Shown here: piece after piece, positions 1-10,707 of the stretch
How positions within the stretch are numbered: the first letter of the stretch is position 1
Layout: each line of letters begins with the position of its first letter
Made by a program: the position numbers and the translations under genes
The notes under the pieces: generated by a model
Told to the model about the DNA's origin: nothing
Databases searched by the model: none
Seen by the model: only the letters and a program-made list of their open reading frames with translations
DNA from: Oxytricha trifallax
Lineage: Eukaryota > Ciliophora > Spirotrichea > Sporadotrichida > Oxytrichidae
Direction: 5' to 3'
Assembly (NCBI GenBank): GCA_000711775.1
Contig: ARYC01001539.1
Location: 1 to 64,000 of the forward strand
DNA length: 64,000 nucleotides

Positions 1-1048
1 AAACTTATTTATAAACATTCATTCTTCCTTCTCTCGCACAAACTGTCGTCTTATCTACGCTTACTCTCTTACAGCTGCTTTGAATCAAGTCTACTGTATC
101 GATGGGCAACTCATGCATAAGATGATACAGCAGCAGCTTCTTGTAGTGAGTCTTGATTTAACTCCAGTAGAATTCTATTCCATTAAATTAAGGACAATAA
201 GGACGTTATAAACAGGAGTTAAGTTTAGGTCTTCATAAGCTTTCTTAGACTCCTTAGTCTTATGAACTGAAAGGTTATCAGCAAACAGGATGATCTCTTG
301 GTTGCTATACTTCTCTCTGAGCTTATGTAGGAACTCTATATACTACTCTCGCTTAATAGAGCGAGGGTGAATCACATAACTCTCTAAGCCTGAATCTTCA
401 CTTATACCAGCTAAAATTGCATGGGTGACTACCTCTACTTTTTAGTCATAAACTTCTATGTTATCATACTTCTTATACCAAGACTTATTAATAAAGGTGT
501 TGAAGGTAAACACAGCTTTATCAGCATGTATGAACTTGATGTTATTAGTAATAGCTCTCTGCATTTAATCATATATATATAGTTTAAATTATAACTATAA
601 AATGGCACTGTAAAATTAATCACTCTCTTCACTCTGTTGACAGTCTTGAAAGTAATACCATTTCTTTTATAATGTTGGCTATAGTCTAAGGAGAGATGCG
701 CATATCAGGAAACTTGCGATGAAACATTACAGCTCGCTAGTCTAGAGGAAAGTGTGCCCAATACTTTAAAGTCTTAGAGTCACAGAGGTATTCAATATAA
801 TGCTGTGAGAACTTTTATTTTCTAGCAGGATGCTTTCAAGTACCAGAATTAAAATGCTAAACAGCTAAAATGCAGTGATACCTAAAAGAAGATGCACTCT
901 TGTGAAAGAGCTTAGCAATAGCTGCATAATTCAATACTGGTTTGACTTAATCTATATTAATACTCGTACCATACCTAAGCTGAAGCAGTAAATCTAAATA
1001 TTTCTCATCATAAATCGACCCTAAATTTCGCTAATTACTATTTCTCAT
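1..1048 (-). pseudogene. TBE 42-kDa transposase (IS630/Tc1 family), copy 1, C-terminus cut by window edge
   Basis: The frame starts at the ATG at 1048-1046 and, with TAA/TAG read as Gln, carries the TBE transposase signature: a start region containing LQLRYG, then the catalytic segments IHADKAVF, FADNLSVHK and the region where other copies read QFNEIE, giving the DD34E triad. The last few codons fall outside the window. Internal TGA and frame changes relative to copy 3 (for example after the NSGT segment, and before the third catalytic residue) show it is not intact. It would cut the element at its telomere-like ends in the nucleus. Confidence 0.88.
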
Positions 1049-1150
1049 TTTGTAAATTGGCCTAATTTCTCTACTAACCCCAATAAGACCCCATCTATAC
1101 CCTACAAATCAAAGCACTTACAAACCTCACTAAGGGGTTTTGGGGTTTTG
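1..1150 (-). mobile_element. TBE transposon, right-hand end (partial, copy 1)
   Basis: The element runs off the left window edge and ends at 1150 with GGGGTTTTGGGGTTTTG, the inward-facing C4A4 telomere-like terminus of spirotrich telomere-bearing elements. Its transposase gene lies just inside the end on the minus strand, the same geometry as in the two other TBE copies here. The expected ANT target duplication is not clear at this end: the next bases are GAG rather than AAT. The other end lies outside the window. Compared with copies 2 and 3 it is somewhat diverged and its transposase is damaged. Confidence 0.93.
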
Positions 1151-1905
1151 GAGTGCTTTAAAAATAGTCTTGCTTATCAAGAACCTCTGATTTAGTTAAG
1201 TTGTTTTCTCCAAGAGTCGTGAATTTTACAGAATATTCAAAGACGCATGATATCAATGAAGATATCAAGAAATTTCACAATGATAAAGTTTCATATAAGT
1301 AAGTATATTATAAGCTTAACTTATATATTTAAGTATACGATCACTCTGCGAATTATATGTGCGGACTCAGATTACCACGAAATTCCAAGCCTCTGAATAT
1401 GAAATTTGAAGAACTAATGAACCCACTTTTACCATCTTTTAAACCATCTAAGTATATTGTGCTTTAGTAGAGCTAGCAATATTTATGCTGCAATAATGTG
1501 AAGCATCATAATGATGGATAATCTTCGAGAGAATTTTTATCAAGTGGGAGGTTTAAGTTTACTTCCAAACTAAAAAATGCCCCTTTCGAGATTGATCTTT
1601 CTCAGCACTACTTTGCAGGCGTAGTGATTCAGAATAATATAAATATTTCTTCATCATTCTTTAAGAGTCTGTTTTTTTAATTCTCCTGGTATCTAATTGG
1701 AGTTATTTTATTAATAGTTGGTATAAAATAGCTTGAGTACCTATAAATTAATATGACTTTTTGTATGAATTAGGGAGTTTATATCTTATTAGTCTTCAAA
1801 AATTGCATAAATAATTCTATACCAAAAGCTCTATTTTATTTTTTTACGAATGAGATAAATTTTCCCTCTTCACTTTTTATGAGAATACTTCGGTTTTAAT
1901 AGTGA
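1151..1905 (+). CDS. Unrecognised membrane ORF abutting the TBE end
   Basis: Read with TGA as the only stop, one frame stays open for about 250 codons from the TBE edge to TGA at 1903-1905. The first two thirds are less AT-rich than the surroundings and have balanced amino-acid use (Cys, Pro, Gly, Asp, His). A hydrophobic stretch, YLIGVILLIVGI, near residue 185 could be a membrane segment. There is no ATG near the left edge, so the start would lie beyond the TBE, as if the TBE had landed in this frame. I do not recognise the family. A chance ORF cannot be excluded at this AT content. Confidence 0.4.
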
Positions 1906-2475
1906 TTGAAAATCTTCTTGATTTTATTCATATCATTAAACAATGTAGCATCTGTAGTTTAAATAAAATTATACTTCCATTTTAATATTTTTTATTATTA
2001 AGCAAATTATTATTGTGTCCCTATTGAAATGGAACCTTGTTCTATTATATCTATGGTCATTTCAACCTTTTATATTGTTTAGTAAATTTATCAAGTTATA
2101 TATAAAATTTATTTTTATTCTGATTTACTATTTTGATTCATGAACCATCGCTCCTTTGATATATTGAAATTCAATTAAGGATAATGAATTTTTATACTGA
2201 TCAAAACTTAAATTCTAATAGAATTATACGAAACCTTATTATTCAAAAAAGTATTCTTGAAGTAATTATAAAAATTTAAGTAAAATTTGTAATCATATTA
2301 ATTCAATTAAAATTTATTTTTCTTTAAATATGAAATATTAACCTATCTAGCAATTGGACTTGAGAAAATAAATCTGCATACTTTGATATAGAAAATCAAA
2401 CTATCACCCTAATAACAAAATATTTGCATCTATAAAATAATTAGCAGATTCTTTGGGGTTGCAGGCAAAGGAAAT
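1906..2475. other. AT-rich spacer, nothing recognised
   Basis: I see only AT-rich DNA. A TTTGGGGTT motif near 2452 resembles telomere sequence but faces the wrong way to be a TBE left end. Confidence 0.5.
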
Positions 2476-3340
2476 ATAAAAAATCATAAAACATCATTAA
2501 ACCCATTAGAAAACCATCTAAACTCCAATTGACTTCTGAGCAATTAAATTATCTGATATCAGATAAGACACTCTAAGATCAGATCACTCTTTCTCATAAA
2601 CAGCTAGTCATTGTATTTCATCGAAGATTCCCAGAGATTAAGATTTTAAACACTACTCTTCGAAACTTGTACAAGAAGAAGGAGTTAGGTATAAAGCGTG
2701 TAAAAGTGATTATAATTTAACAGAGCAAAAATTAAACTTAATTAAGATATATTTAGAAAGAGTGAAGACGTCAATAAATAAGTTAAAAAATGAAAACTAG
2801 AACATTGTCTACTTGGACGAGACTATATTTAAAGCTCATTCAACTTCTTGGAAAGCATAGGCACCTAAACACTAAAACTTAGTCTTAAAGAAAGAAGGAC
2901 TCACTCTAGATACTTTAGCAGCTGTTGGAATAATAAGTCCAAGAATTGGACTTGAAGCATTTCGAGTAGTAAAGAAATCTATTAAAATTTAAGACCTACA
3001 GCTAGTATTAGAGGATCTTGATCATAACTACAAAGAGAACCAATTGAAAATATTTCTTGACAATTTGAGAGCGCATCATTCAAAAGCTTTTAAGCAGGTA
3101 GTATAGATGAAAGGATGGAAACTTTTATTGAACGCTCCATATTCTTAAAAATTTAATTGCATAGAGCATATATTTTCAAGGGTGAAACAGGAATACAGGA
3201 AATTATTAATCAGCCAACAATTCAAATTAAGCAACACTAAAAATCTGCGGGCAGTAGGCAAATCAATTATGTCAATACAAATATAAAACTGTATTAATAG
3301 TGAAAGACGCTGCCTTGATATGTTAAATGAAAGAGAGTGA
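2476..3340 (+). pseudogene. Diverged TBE-like DD34E transposase
   Basis: An N-terminal segment (around 2476-2705) looks like a helix-turn-helix DNA-binding region, containing LTSEQLNYLISDKTL. The catalytic domain follows with VYLDETIF (first D), IFLDNLRAHHSK (second D) and NCIEHIFSRVK (E), with 34 residues between second D and E. This is the IS630/Tc1/mariner DD34E pattern, the same spacing as in the TBE enzymes. TAA/TAG read as Gln. One frame change separates the N-terminal part from the catalytic part near 2705. No convincing ATG was found. The stop is TGA at 3338-3340. Confidence 0.82.
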
Positions 3341-3527
3341 GTTTTAATTGTTTAATTATTGTTAATACATAAATTTGAATGATTATCAAAAACATGTTTA
3401 TCATTAGTTAAAGTGCATTCTCTTTGTATGAGGACTTCTCATTATCTAGTTTTCATCCTGTGTTGGCTTAAATTTGTGTGCATGTTTTTAGTAATGTTAT
3501 TCTTCCCCTTCAAGGATTGTTGAAATT

Positions 3528-4160
3528 TCAAATCTTTTTCTCTTTATCTGCTGCATTCTCCACATCGACTTGGTCTTCAGCATAGACAAGGCCTTCCCTT
3601 TTTTCTAAAGAATCATAAATTATTTAGTAAACTTACTTGAAAAATGTGACCCCGATTAAATTATAGGAATTTTTCGCTTTTGACTATTGAGCCCCCTTCA
3701 TCTCTTCAGCAGCAACACAATTTCTCGCCTGCTGCTACTCTCTTAATATTTATGTGAGGCATTCATTTTTGATAGTTCCAGCACCCCATAGAAAAAGTAT
3801 TTGTCTGGAAGATCTGTCACTCCATCATAAATGCCTAAGTATCTCAATAGGACATTATCGTCTCTCACATAACTAAATATGATGCTCACACTGAGCTTGG
3901 GATAATTAGGTACATTGACTTAAATAACGTCAGCTGATTTGAGTAGCTCTTTCTTGGATGAGATGACATCTTTTATAAATTTCATGCTTGTTTTCTTAAA
4001 TGCTGGCATGTGATAACCCACTATAACATAAAAATAATTTATGTTTACATGAATATTTTAGGTGATTGTACCAATCTAACTTAGAATTGAGACTTCCCTC
4101 AAGAGTTCTGAAGTTTATATTCTTGAGACTTTGTTAGTTGTTCTCGATATTGTAATTCAT
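3528..4160 (-). pseudogene. Diverged TBE 22-kDa-like protein
   Basis: On the minus strand the segment with KELLKSADVIQVNVPNYPKL aligns by eye with the TBE 22-kDa ORF of copy 3, which reads KALKTQDVKFAVIPNYPEI at the same place. LPDKYFFYGVLEL matches LPERNFFFGVLGT of copy 2, and DSLEKREG matches NSLEKSGTG. Frame changes separate the first (about 4160-4060), middle and last parts. The function of the 22-kDa protein is unknown in the family. Its position, convergent with the transposase, is conserved. Confidence 0.72.
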
Positions 4161-4811
4161 GTACTTAGTAATTAATATTTATGTTATCATATTAAATATA
4201 TATATATGTCTTAATAAATTTAATTCAACTTTAATTGGCTTGATTACTACAAAGACTTAAATTAATTAATTTGATTGGCTTAATTTAATTATGTATTAGT
4301 AACGTAATTTCGTTTAAACTAATAGAAAGTCCTTATGGGCATAAAATTTATGCATGTAAAAAACTCATTTAAATTATGTTTATGTGCTTTCAAAATAATG
4401 GATATAATATTAATATTGAATTCAGCGCAGTCTGCGCTGAATGTTTAGATTATTTTTATCTATTTCAATCTAAACCCACTATTTCTTAAAATCTAATACT
4501 TAAATAAATCTAACCCCATGCATAAATAAACAAGATATATAGACATAAATTATTTATGTGCTATTTTTTAATTTAATTATCGATTTAATACATAAAACTA
4601 TAATTTACTATATATTAACTATAATTTACGAGTTGATAATACTTAAATATAGGTATATTAAATATGAGAAGGGACTCATCGTCTTTATCATCAAACTTGG
4701 ATGATGATAATCTGAGTCAAAATTCCAAAGACATAAATTTTAACCTAACCAATGTTGCAAGCACTTAAATTTTTAACATCACAACAAATAAATCAGCTAA
4801 TAGGGGGGATT

Positions 4812-6182
4812 GCTAATACTTAAATTTTTATGTCTAATGGTAAGCTAGAAGGTCAAGCCGAGCAAACAACAAACTTAGAAAACCCAAGAAGTTATTATCG
4901 TGCAACTTATGCCAATAAATTTATACTCCATCTGAGCTTAAGAGACACATAAACGTTCACAATAGGGACAATGATAAATTTATGTAGTTAAAAATAGGGG
5001 GCAAGTACCTATGCCTCATTTGCGACAGCAATTCTCAGACATAAATATTTAAGTCAAAAAATAAGCTTTTAAATCACATTGGCACTCATGACTCTTAAGT
5101 GCTACTAAGCATGGGCTATTCAAAAATTGTAAGGATTTTAGTTAATATTTTTAGATTTTAACCTAAATAGCGAAAGCATTTAATTAACTCAGCGATAGTG
5201 AATAGGCTAAGGGTGAAGATGAATCTTTATTGTAAGGTAAAAGCTTAGCTTTAGATGGCTTACAAGAAGCTGAAGGGCGAATTCATCAATCTCAAGATAG
5301 TAGTTTAATGATTATTAACACAAAAATTTCAAACTCTCAAGCAATAAACTCTAATGAAGCAAGGCATATCGCTCATGACAAATTATCTTAATTACACCCA
5401 TACATCAATGATGAGGTCAATATGATTTATAGTTTATCTTTAAGATAAAATTCAATCAAATTCAGCTTAATTAAGTTTGAAACAATTTAAGGGCCTTAAA
5501 AATTGTTATCTTATGCGGACTTAGTGAAGGACTATAGTATTGTTCAAATTTTGGAATGAGTTCAAAATAATGACTCATTTATAAAATTCAAAAATGTGAA
5601 AACTTTAGGATGGTTATCAAGCAATTTTTTGGGGTGAGGAAGGATTTCATTTAAAACAAAGTCATTTTTATTTTTCACTAGCTATGGAGCTTAAAAAAAG
5701 AGCAGAAGATTAAAAGTGAAATCTATCTTAGGCTTAATAACTGCAATTGAAGAGCTTCACTAGCAAGGAATCGTCCATAGATTCCTAACTCCAAAGACTG
5801 TGAGAATAATCAGAGATAAAATAAACTTGTAAACCCTCACTGATTATAGGTATTCCTCCTTTATTGGATAAAGATGCTTCGTTCCCTAGATGTAGGCTAC
5901 TATATACTAGCATCCATTTGATTTACCCGAAATTACTCTGGAGATGAGATATAGGACATATTTTCAATCATTGTTATCTTAGTTGAAGCCTAGCAAGGAC
6001 CTGACTTCTCATAGTTGCAAAAGAAAAGCAAGGATATCTTAGAGCTTGCATCTTATGTGAGAAGAGACAAAATGTTTGAAAGACATGAAACCTAAATTCT
6101 CAATTATTACTCTAAAGACTTTGGCACTATACCCAAACTTAATAAGTTGAAAATATAGCTAATGGAACATTTTATTTAATGA
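4812..6182 (+). pseudogene. Diverged TBE-like C2H2 zinc-finger / protein-kinase-like ORF
   Basis: Two C2H2 fingers open the ORF: CNLCQQ...HINVH (about 4898-4960) and CLICDS...HIGTH (about 5015-5090). A kinase-like part follows: a hinge-like FLFFTSYG, then AIEELHQQGIVHRFLTPKTV, where TBEs have ELHKLGFVHRDLKPENIM. The catalytic Asp of HRD is replaced (HRF) and the metal-binding DFG/DFN position reads TDY, so kinase activity is unlikely. In-frame TGAs and frame changes mark it as decayed. The same domain order as the TBE 57-kDa protein supports common origin. Confidence 0.75.
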
Positions 6183-6638
6183 AATAAAAATTACATTTTT
6201 GCAATTTCAAATTTTTCTTCAATTTATATAAATGTACATTGTGCAATAATTTAATATTTTTTAATTATATGAATAAATATAAGCCTAGCCTGCAGAAAAA
6301 TTTTAAATCCAAAAATATTAAGTAAGTTTTTAATAAATATAAATATTTAAATTTCTACTGATTTTATTTAACTTTTAATGATAATAATGATTTATTTAAT
6401 CTTTCGTTAAAAGAAGAACAATAAATTGTCATAAATGAACTTACCTTATATTTACTATTGTGTAGCTGTGCATCTCTAATTTTATTAGTAATTCAAATAT
6501 TTTTCAATCGTAATATTCTAAAAGTTTTTATCAAAAAATTATATAAATTTTACCTAGAGTCACTTGAATAACAGCATTATCTGATTATTACTATTTAAAA
6601 ATTTTGTTAACTATATTCTGGGACTTTACTTCATCATT
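6183..6638. other. AT-rich spacer, nothing recognised
   Basis: AT-rich DNA following the diverged TBE-like element. I searched it for the missing element end and found no C4A4 motif or clear inverted partner of the left side. Confidence 0.5.
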
Positions 6639-7224
6639 TCATTTATAACATCTAGAGTATGGGGTTATATTTATATATTTAAGCTTGTTATTGCTGCACA
6701 ATTAGCTAGATGACAGCTATTGCAAATAGCTGATGGCTTGGAAATGATCACTGGTGAAAACTGACATTTTCTTCATGAGTATATTTAACAACCCATAGGT
6801 AAAAAATACTTTCAAATAGTATCCATCATTATTATGCTTCAGCATTAAACCGCTAAGTTGTTGAAGCTTGATTAAAGTGCATTATACTCAGATTTTTATA
6901 GAAGAAAGAGTTGAGTCAGTAGCTCTTCTAATTTCATATCCAAACCTCTAAGTTTCAAGGTTATTAGTGCCCGCGCATTCAATTAGTTTATTGATATCAT
7001 TCTAGACTATAAAATATACTCCACTCTCATTAGCTGCTTTTCTATTCTTTATATGAGCCTGTATGTATCATTAGATATGTCTTGCAACTCCCATCATAAT
7101 CCCCTATAATTACTTATAAACCTAAGGTTCTATTAATAGGTATCTTTCTATACTCTTAGATTCTATCTTAGCTAGTAGAATGAGTATTGCATTTTTTAAG
7201 TTTTCTTCTAATAAATTTATCCAT
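6639..7224 (-). pseudogene. Decayed protein gene of unknown family
   Basis: A frame opens at ATG 7224-7222 (MDKFIRRKLKKCNTHS) and runs through a well-formed segment with VIIGDYDGSCKTYLMIHTGS. It then continues in a neighbouring frame with GVYFIVQNDINKLIECAGT and RFGYEIRRATDSTLSSIKI. The same frame stays coding-like past an in-frame TGA to KKMSVFTSDHFQAISYLQQL, stopping at TGA 6641-6639. One frame change and at least one internal TGA make this a likely pseudogene of about 190 codons. I do not recognise the family. Confidence 0.5.
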
Positions 7225-7308
7225 TAATTATATATCACTTATTAATAGTATATTATATTCATTTAGGAAGATCATTTATTAAATTATCTTAATGCTTCGT
7301 TAAATTAT

Positions 7309-7494
7309 ATGAAATCAAGGTAGCCGATACTCTACATTTCATTACATAGTCCCATTAAGCCAAAAATCATTAAAATAGAGCAAATCTTGAAAGCCATATC
7401 TGTATTTTCAGATTCAAAAAGTGGAAGATATATGAAAGATCAAAGCATGAATAACCGAAATCACTTAATAATGATATAATTTAAATGGAAATGA
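7309..7494 (+). CDS. Small unrecognised ORF
   Basis: ATG to TGA, 61 codons with one TAG read as Gln. The composition is protein-like (PIKPKIIKIEQILKAISVFS). No domain recognised. It could be a chance frame. Confidence 0.28.
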
Positions 7495-8279
7495 CCCATT
7501 TGATATCTACTTTAATGCAGTTCTACTTTTACCACATATTGAACCTGCTTATTGAGTTTAGATTCAATCTCCATGTTCTGACACTATTTCTCATTAATAG
7601 AATGAACTTTTAGAATTAAGATAACAATTCGTAATTTATTTAAATGTTTAGTATTTAGGTAGTTATAACAGCAATTTAATACTTTAAGTTATTTGTTCAA
7701 TTCATTTAAATATTTTACAATTAGTTAGATATAAATAGTAAATTGTATAAATTTATTAAGAATTCAAGCTCGTCAAAGTCATAAGTTTCATTAATTACTC
7801 AATTTTTATCTTTTAAAGTTGTTTTTTTGAATTCAATTAATGCAACCAGAAGCAATTAGGATATAAGCAACTTCATGATTTATTGTGTACTTTTATTTTT
7901 CAAGCACTTAAGATCTGATTTGATAAATATTATTATGTTCATTTCGAAGAAATATACAGGAAAACTCTATTTAGTAACATCTTACTTGAATCTTTAGGTA
8001 AAAAGATGAGATGATTAGCTATCTTCAAATTAATTATGTTAAAATATAGAATATCATTAAAGTTAAACCTCAACATTAAAATGAATTAAATAGTGTAATA
8101 TTTAAATTAATGTAGGTAAGTTTTGAAGACTACTAAAATTCACAAATTATAGGCAGATAATTTTCTCTTATTTAAAAATCCAGATCTTTGAAAGCAATTT
8201 CCTTCTGAAAGTTAAGAATAAGACATTGATTTGAAAAACAGTATACAGTTTGATTCACATATCCTTATATTGGAAATAT
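7495..8279. other. AT-rich spacer, nothing recognised
   Basis: No coding frame or repeat that I can support. Confidence 0.45.
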
Positions 8280-8486
8280 ATGAATTAGTTAAGATTCTTA
8301 GATAAATGGAAGACGACTAGATAGGACATCAAAAAAGGTAGAAAATTAATAAGAAATAACAGGAACATTCAGCAAAATAAATTAAATAAATTCAAAAAAA
8401 GCTCCATTAAAAGAGCCATAACAAAGTTCAAAGGAATGGTTAAAAATATATATTATGAATTATCAAATAGTGAATTAATTGATTGA
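8280..8486 (+). CDS. Small basic ORF
   Basis: ATG to TGA, 68 residues, rich in Lys/Arg/Asn (FLDKWKTTRQDIKKGRKLIR, then IKRAITKFKGMVKNIYYELS), predicted helical and nucleic-acid-binding in character. It might be a remnant of a mobile-element protein, but no diagnostic motif is present. Confidence 0.35.
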
Positions 8487-10136
8487 AATTTATTTAGTCA
8501 AATACATAAAACTATTATCTCAATTAAGTACAATTATTTTAAAGAAATAGAATGCCATTTAAATGAATAACCATTTTTAAAGAGCTTTAAAATTGTGTAA
8601 ATTTTAGCATTCTACTCAAAGACAGTAGGGGTTGATAACAGACATTAAAAATATTAACGTAAATAATTTTTTAAGACGAAGTCAGACATAAAATTCTACA
8701 ATCTTCTTAACACCAGTCAATTATTTGTAATAAAAATATAAAAATTAAACTTCCAAATAATCGACTATTTATAGTTTATTGATGAACTAAAATGAAGAAG
8801 GTTTCCTCTTGGAAGATACAGTAATGGAATGGTAAAGATTAATTGAATACCACATAAATATTGTACTTGTTATTCGAAAATTAGTTTTAATAAAAGGATA
8901 AAATTTCAAATCTAAAGGATCTCTTACCAAAAAATTGTTTTGCCAAGTTATTTTTAAGTTGAATATTCTTAAGTAGTGTATTCTTTAAAGATTTATAGTT
9001 TAATTTATTCTAGAATTCTACCTTAATAAATAGATTAAATCATTCTATTTTGAACTATCCCTTAAATTTATTCAGTTTATATCAATGAACTTTATTTGAA
9101 AAAAATATTTTTACACCTAACAATTGAATATCCATAAAATTTAAACAAGTTTTAATAATCATAGTTTTAATCGCTTTTAATAATTTCTCTAGACAGTTAT
9201 CATAGGTTAGTTTTAACAATTAATCAAAAAAGAGAAAAATAAAATATCAAGTCAAATATCTATATTAGAATGTTAATCTAAATAATGATTTAAATTCTAT
9301 TTTTTTCCCTAAGTTCAGCCGACTAAACTTATATTTCATATTACAGCTCTTAAATCTATTGAAAATTTACCTATTTTCAAATTTAATGTTAAATTTTTAT
9401 AATCCTTATTTTTGATTGATAAATAACTGTAGATTCGGTGGAAATCGTTAAAATATAAGAAAATCTTCTCATATAAATAGCTAAAGACTTCTAAAAATAT
9501 AATCAAAAGTTCAAATGAAAAATAAGCTTGTCAAGAGTTAATCAAACTGAAAAAATAAGTAAAAGCTAGAAAATTTTAAAGATGTACAATTGAACTTAAA
9601 ATTTAATAGTGAAATAGAAAGCAAGAATTGATATTCTTTATTCAAATATAAAGATGCATTAGTAATTTAAATTATTAAGAATAAAATATAAACGCATTAC
9701 TAAATTTCTAAATGTAAAATGCAACCCACTATTAAACATAAGTTTATACTCATAGGATTTTATTAATTTTTTTTTCTCAAAATATGATAAAATAGTATTA
9801 TGTGTTTTTTTTATAATTAAAATTGTCTATACATTAAATAAAAATTTATATATTAATTTTTGAAATTTTAATTTGTTTTATTTAAAAATAAGTTTTGTAA
9901 ATAAAATAAATATTTAACTTCCCCTTCTCAAGCTATTAATGTGTTCTTTTAGTTTAAGTTGATTTATCTTACCTTTATTAAATTAACAATGACAGTAGCT
10001 TAACTTTAACACCATATTTATTTAACAGCTTGTTCGAATAATTTTTCAAAATTAAATAAGCTAAAATAAGTCAATTATTGTTGAAATCCGAGAAATATTC
10101 CCTAAGCTGCGTCTTTCAGTTTATTCTTTTTAAAAA
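8487..10136. other. Long AT-rich spacer, nothing recognised
   Basis: Very AT-rich, with homopolymer runs; no supported gene or element. Confidence 0.45.
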
Positions 10137-10382
10137 TTGAGGGATTTAACCATCTTTTTTAACCGATTTGCTATTTTCTCACATTATAGGGGTATTTTCA
10201 TAAATTTATTTATAATGATCTATGACTTTATCGAAGTTACATTCAATGATACTTTATTCTACTACTCTCATTTGGCAATAATACCTCCATTTCATTTTGC
10301 ACGTCATTTTATAATATCATACAGTTAGATATAAAATGAATGCTATTAAGCTTTTCTTGAAATACTAATCGAATATTAATGA
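10137..10382 (+). CDS. Short hydrophobic ORF, doubtful
   Basis: The frame is open to TGA at 10380-10382 and contains FRYRG-like and aromatic-rich hydrophobic stretches (GIFINLFIMIYDFIEV). It has no ATG at the left limit given. Length alone is weak evidence under a one-stop code. Confidence 0.2.
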
Positions 10383-10425
10383 AATCAAAACAGTAAAGAA
10401 TAGAGAATGTGCAAACTATAAATTT

Positions 10426-10707
10426 ATGAGAAAATTTAAGAATAAAATGAAATCATTCAAAAAACTAATAATTTTAAATTTATTTATTTATTATTCAGGT
10501 TTAATAAAGTACAATTCATATATTTCTTTCCTTACGGCACTCATGATATTAATATTTTTATATAATTTAAGTGAAATTAAATTTAGTATAAATTTAAGTA
10601 TTTTTCTAATTTATTCAATTAAATATTCAAATATAGGCAACTAAAATTTGAGAATAACAGACAAAATTCAATCTATAAGGAGTTGGGAATTAAAACAATC
10701 TTTTTGA
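10426..10707 (+). CDS. Small membrane-protein-like ORF
   Basis: ATG to TGA, 93 residues with a single TAA read as Gln. A basic N-terminus (MRKFKNKMKSFKK) is followed by hydrophobic segments (LIILNLFIYYSGL, then FLTALMILIFLYNL and INLSIFLIYSI) and a polar tail. This is compatible with a small two- or three-pass membrane protein. No family recognised. Confidence 0.33.

Larger units (their letters stand above)
2476..6182 (+). mobile_element. Highly diverged TBE-family element without visible C4A4 ends
   Basis: Three coding regions occur in the same order and orientation as in the TBEs: a DD34E transposase (+), a protein matching the TBE 22-kDa ORF (-), then a zinc-finger plus kinase-like ORF (+). 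Spacing and total length (about 3.7 kb) also match. Sequence similarity to the standard TBEs is low and is visible mainly at protein level. I could not find terminal inverted repeats or C4A4 ends; the limits given are those of the coding parts. It is either a very old TBE or a separate TBE-like lineage. Confidence 0.72.

Noticed and set aside
1299-1333. 35-bp intron GTAAGT...TTTAAG in the ORF at 1151-1905
   Set aside because: The same frame is open on both sides without removal, and splicing 35 bp would break it.
2445-2465. TTTGGGGTT as the left TBE end of the diverged element
   Set aside because: Wrong orientation for a left end, only one G4 unit, and no matching right end near 6180.
5635-5682. 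Intron GTGAGG...CACTAG in the diverged kinase ORF
   Set aside because: The frame with the hinge-like FLFFTSYG reads through this interval, so it is coding rather than intronic.
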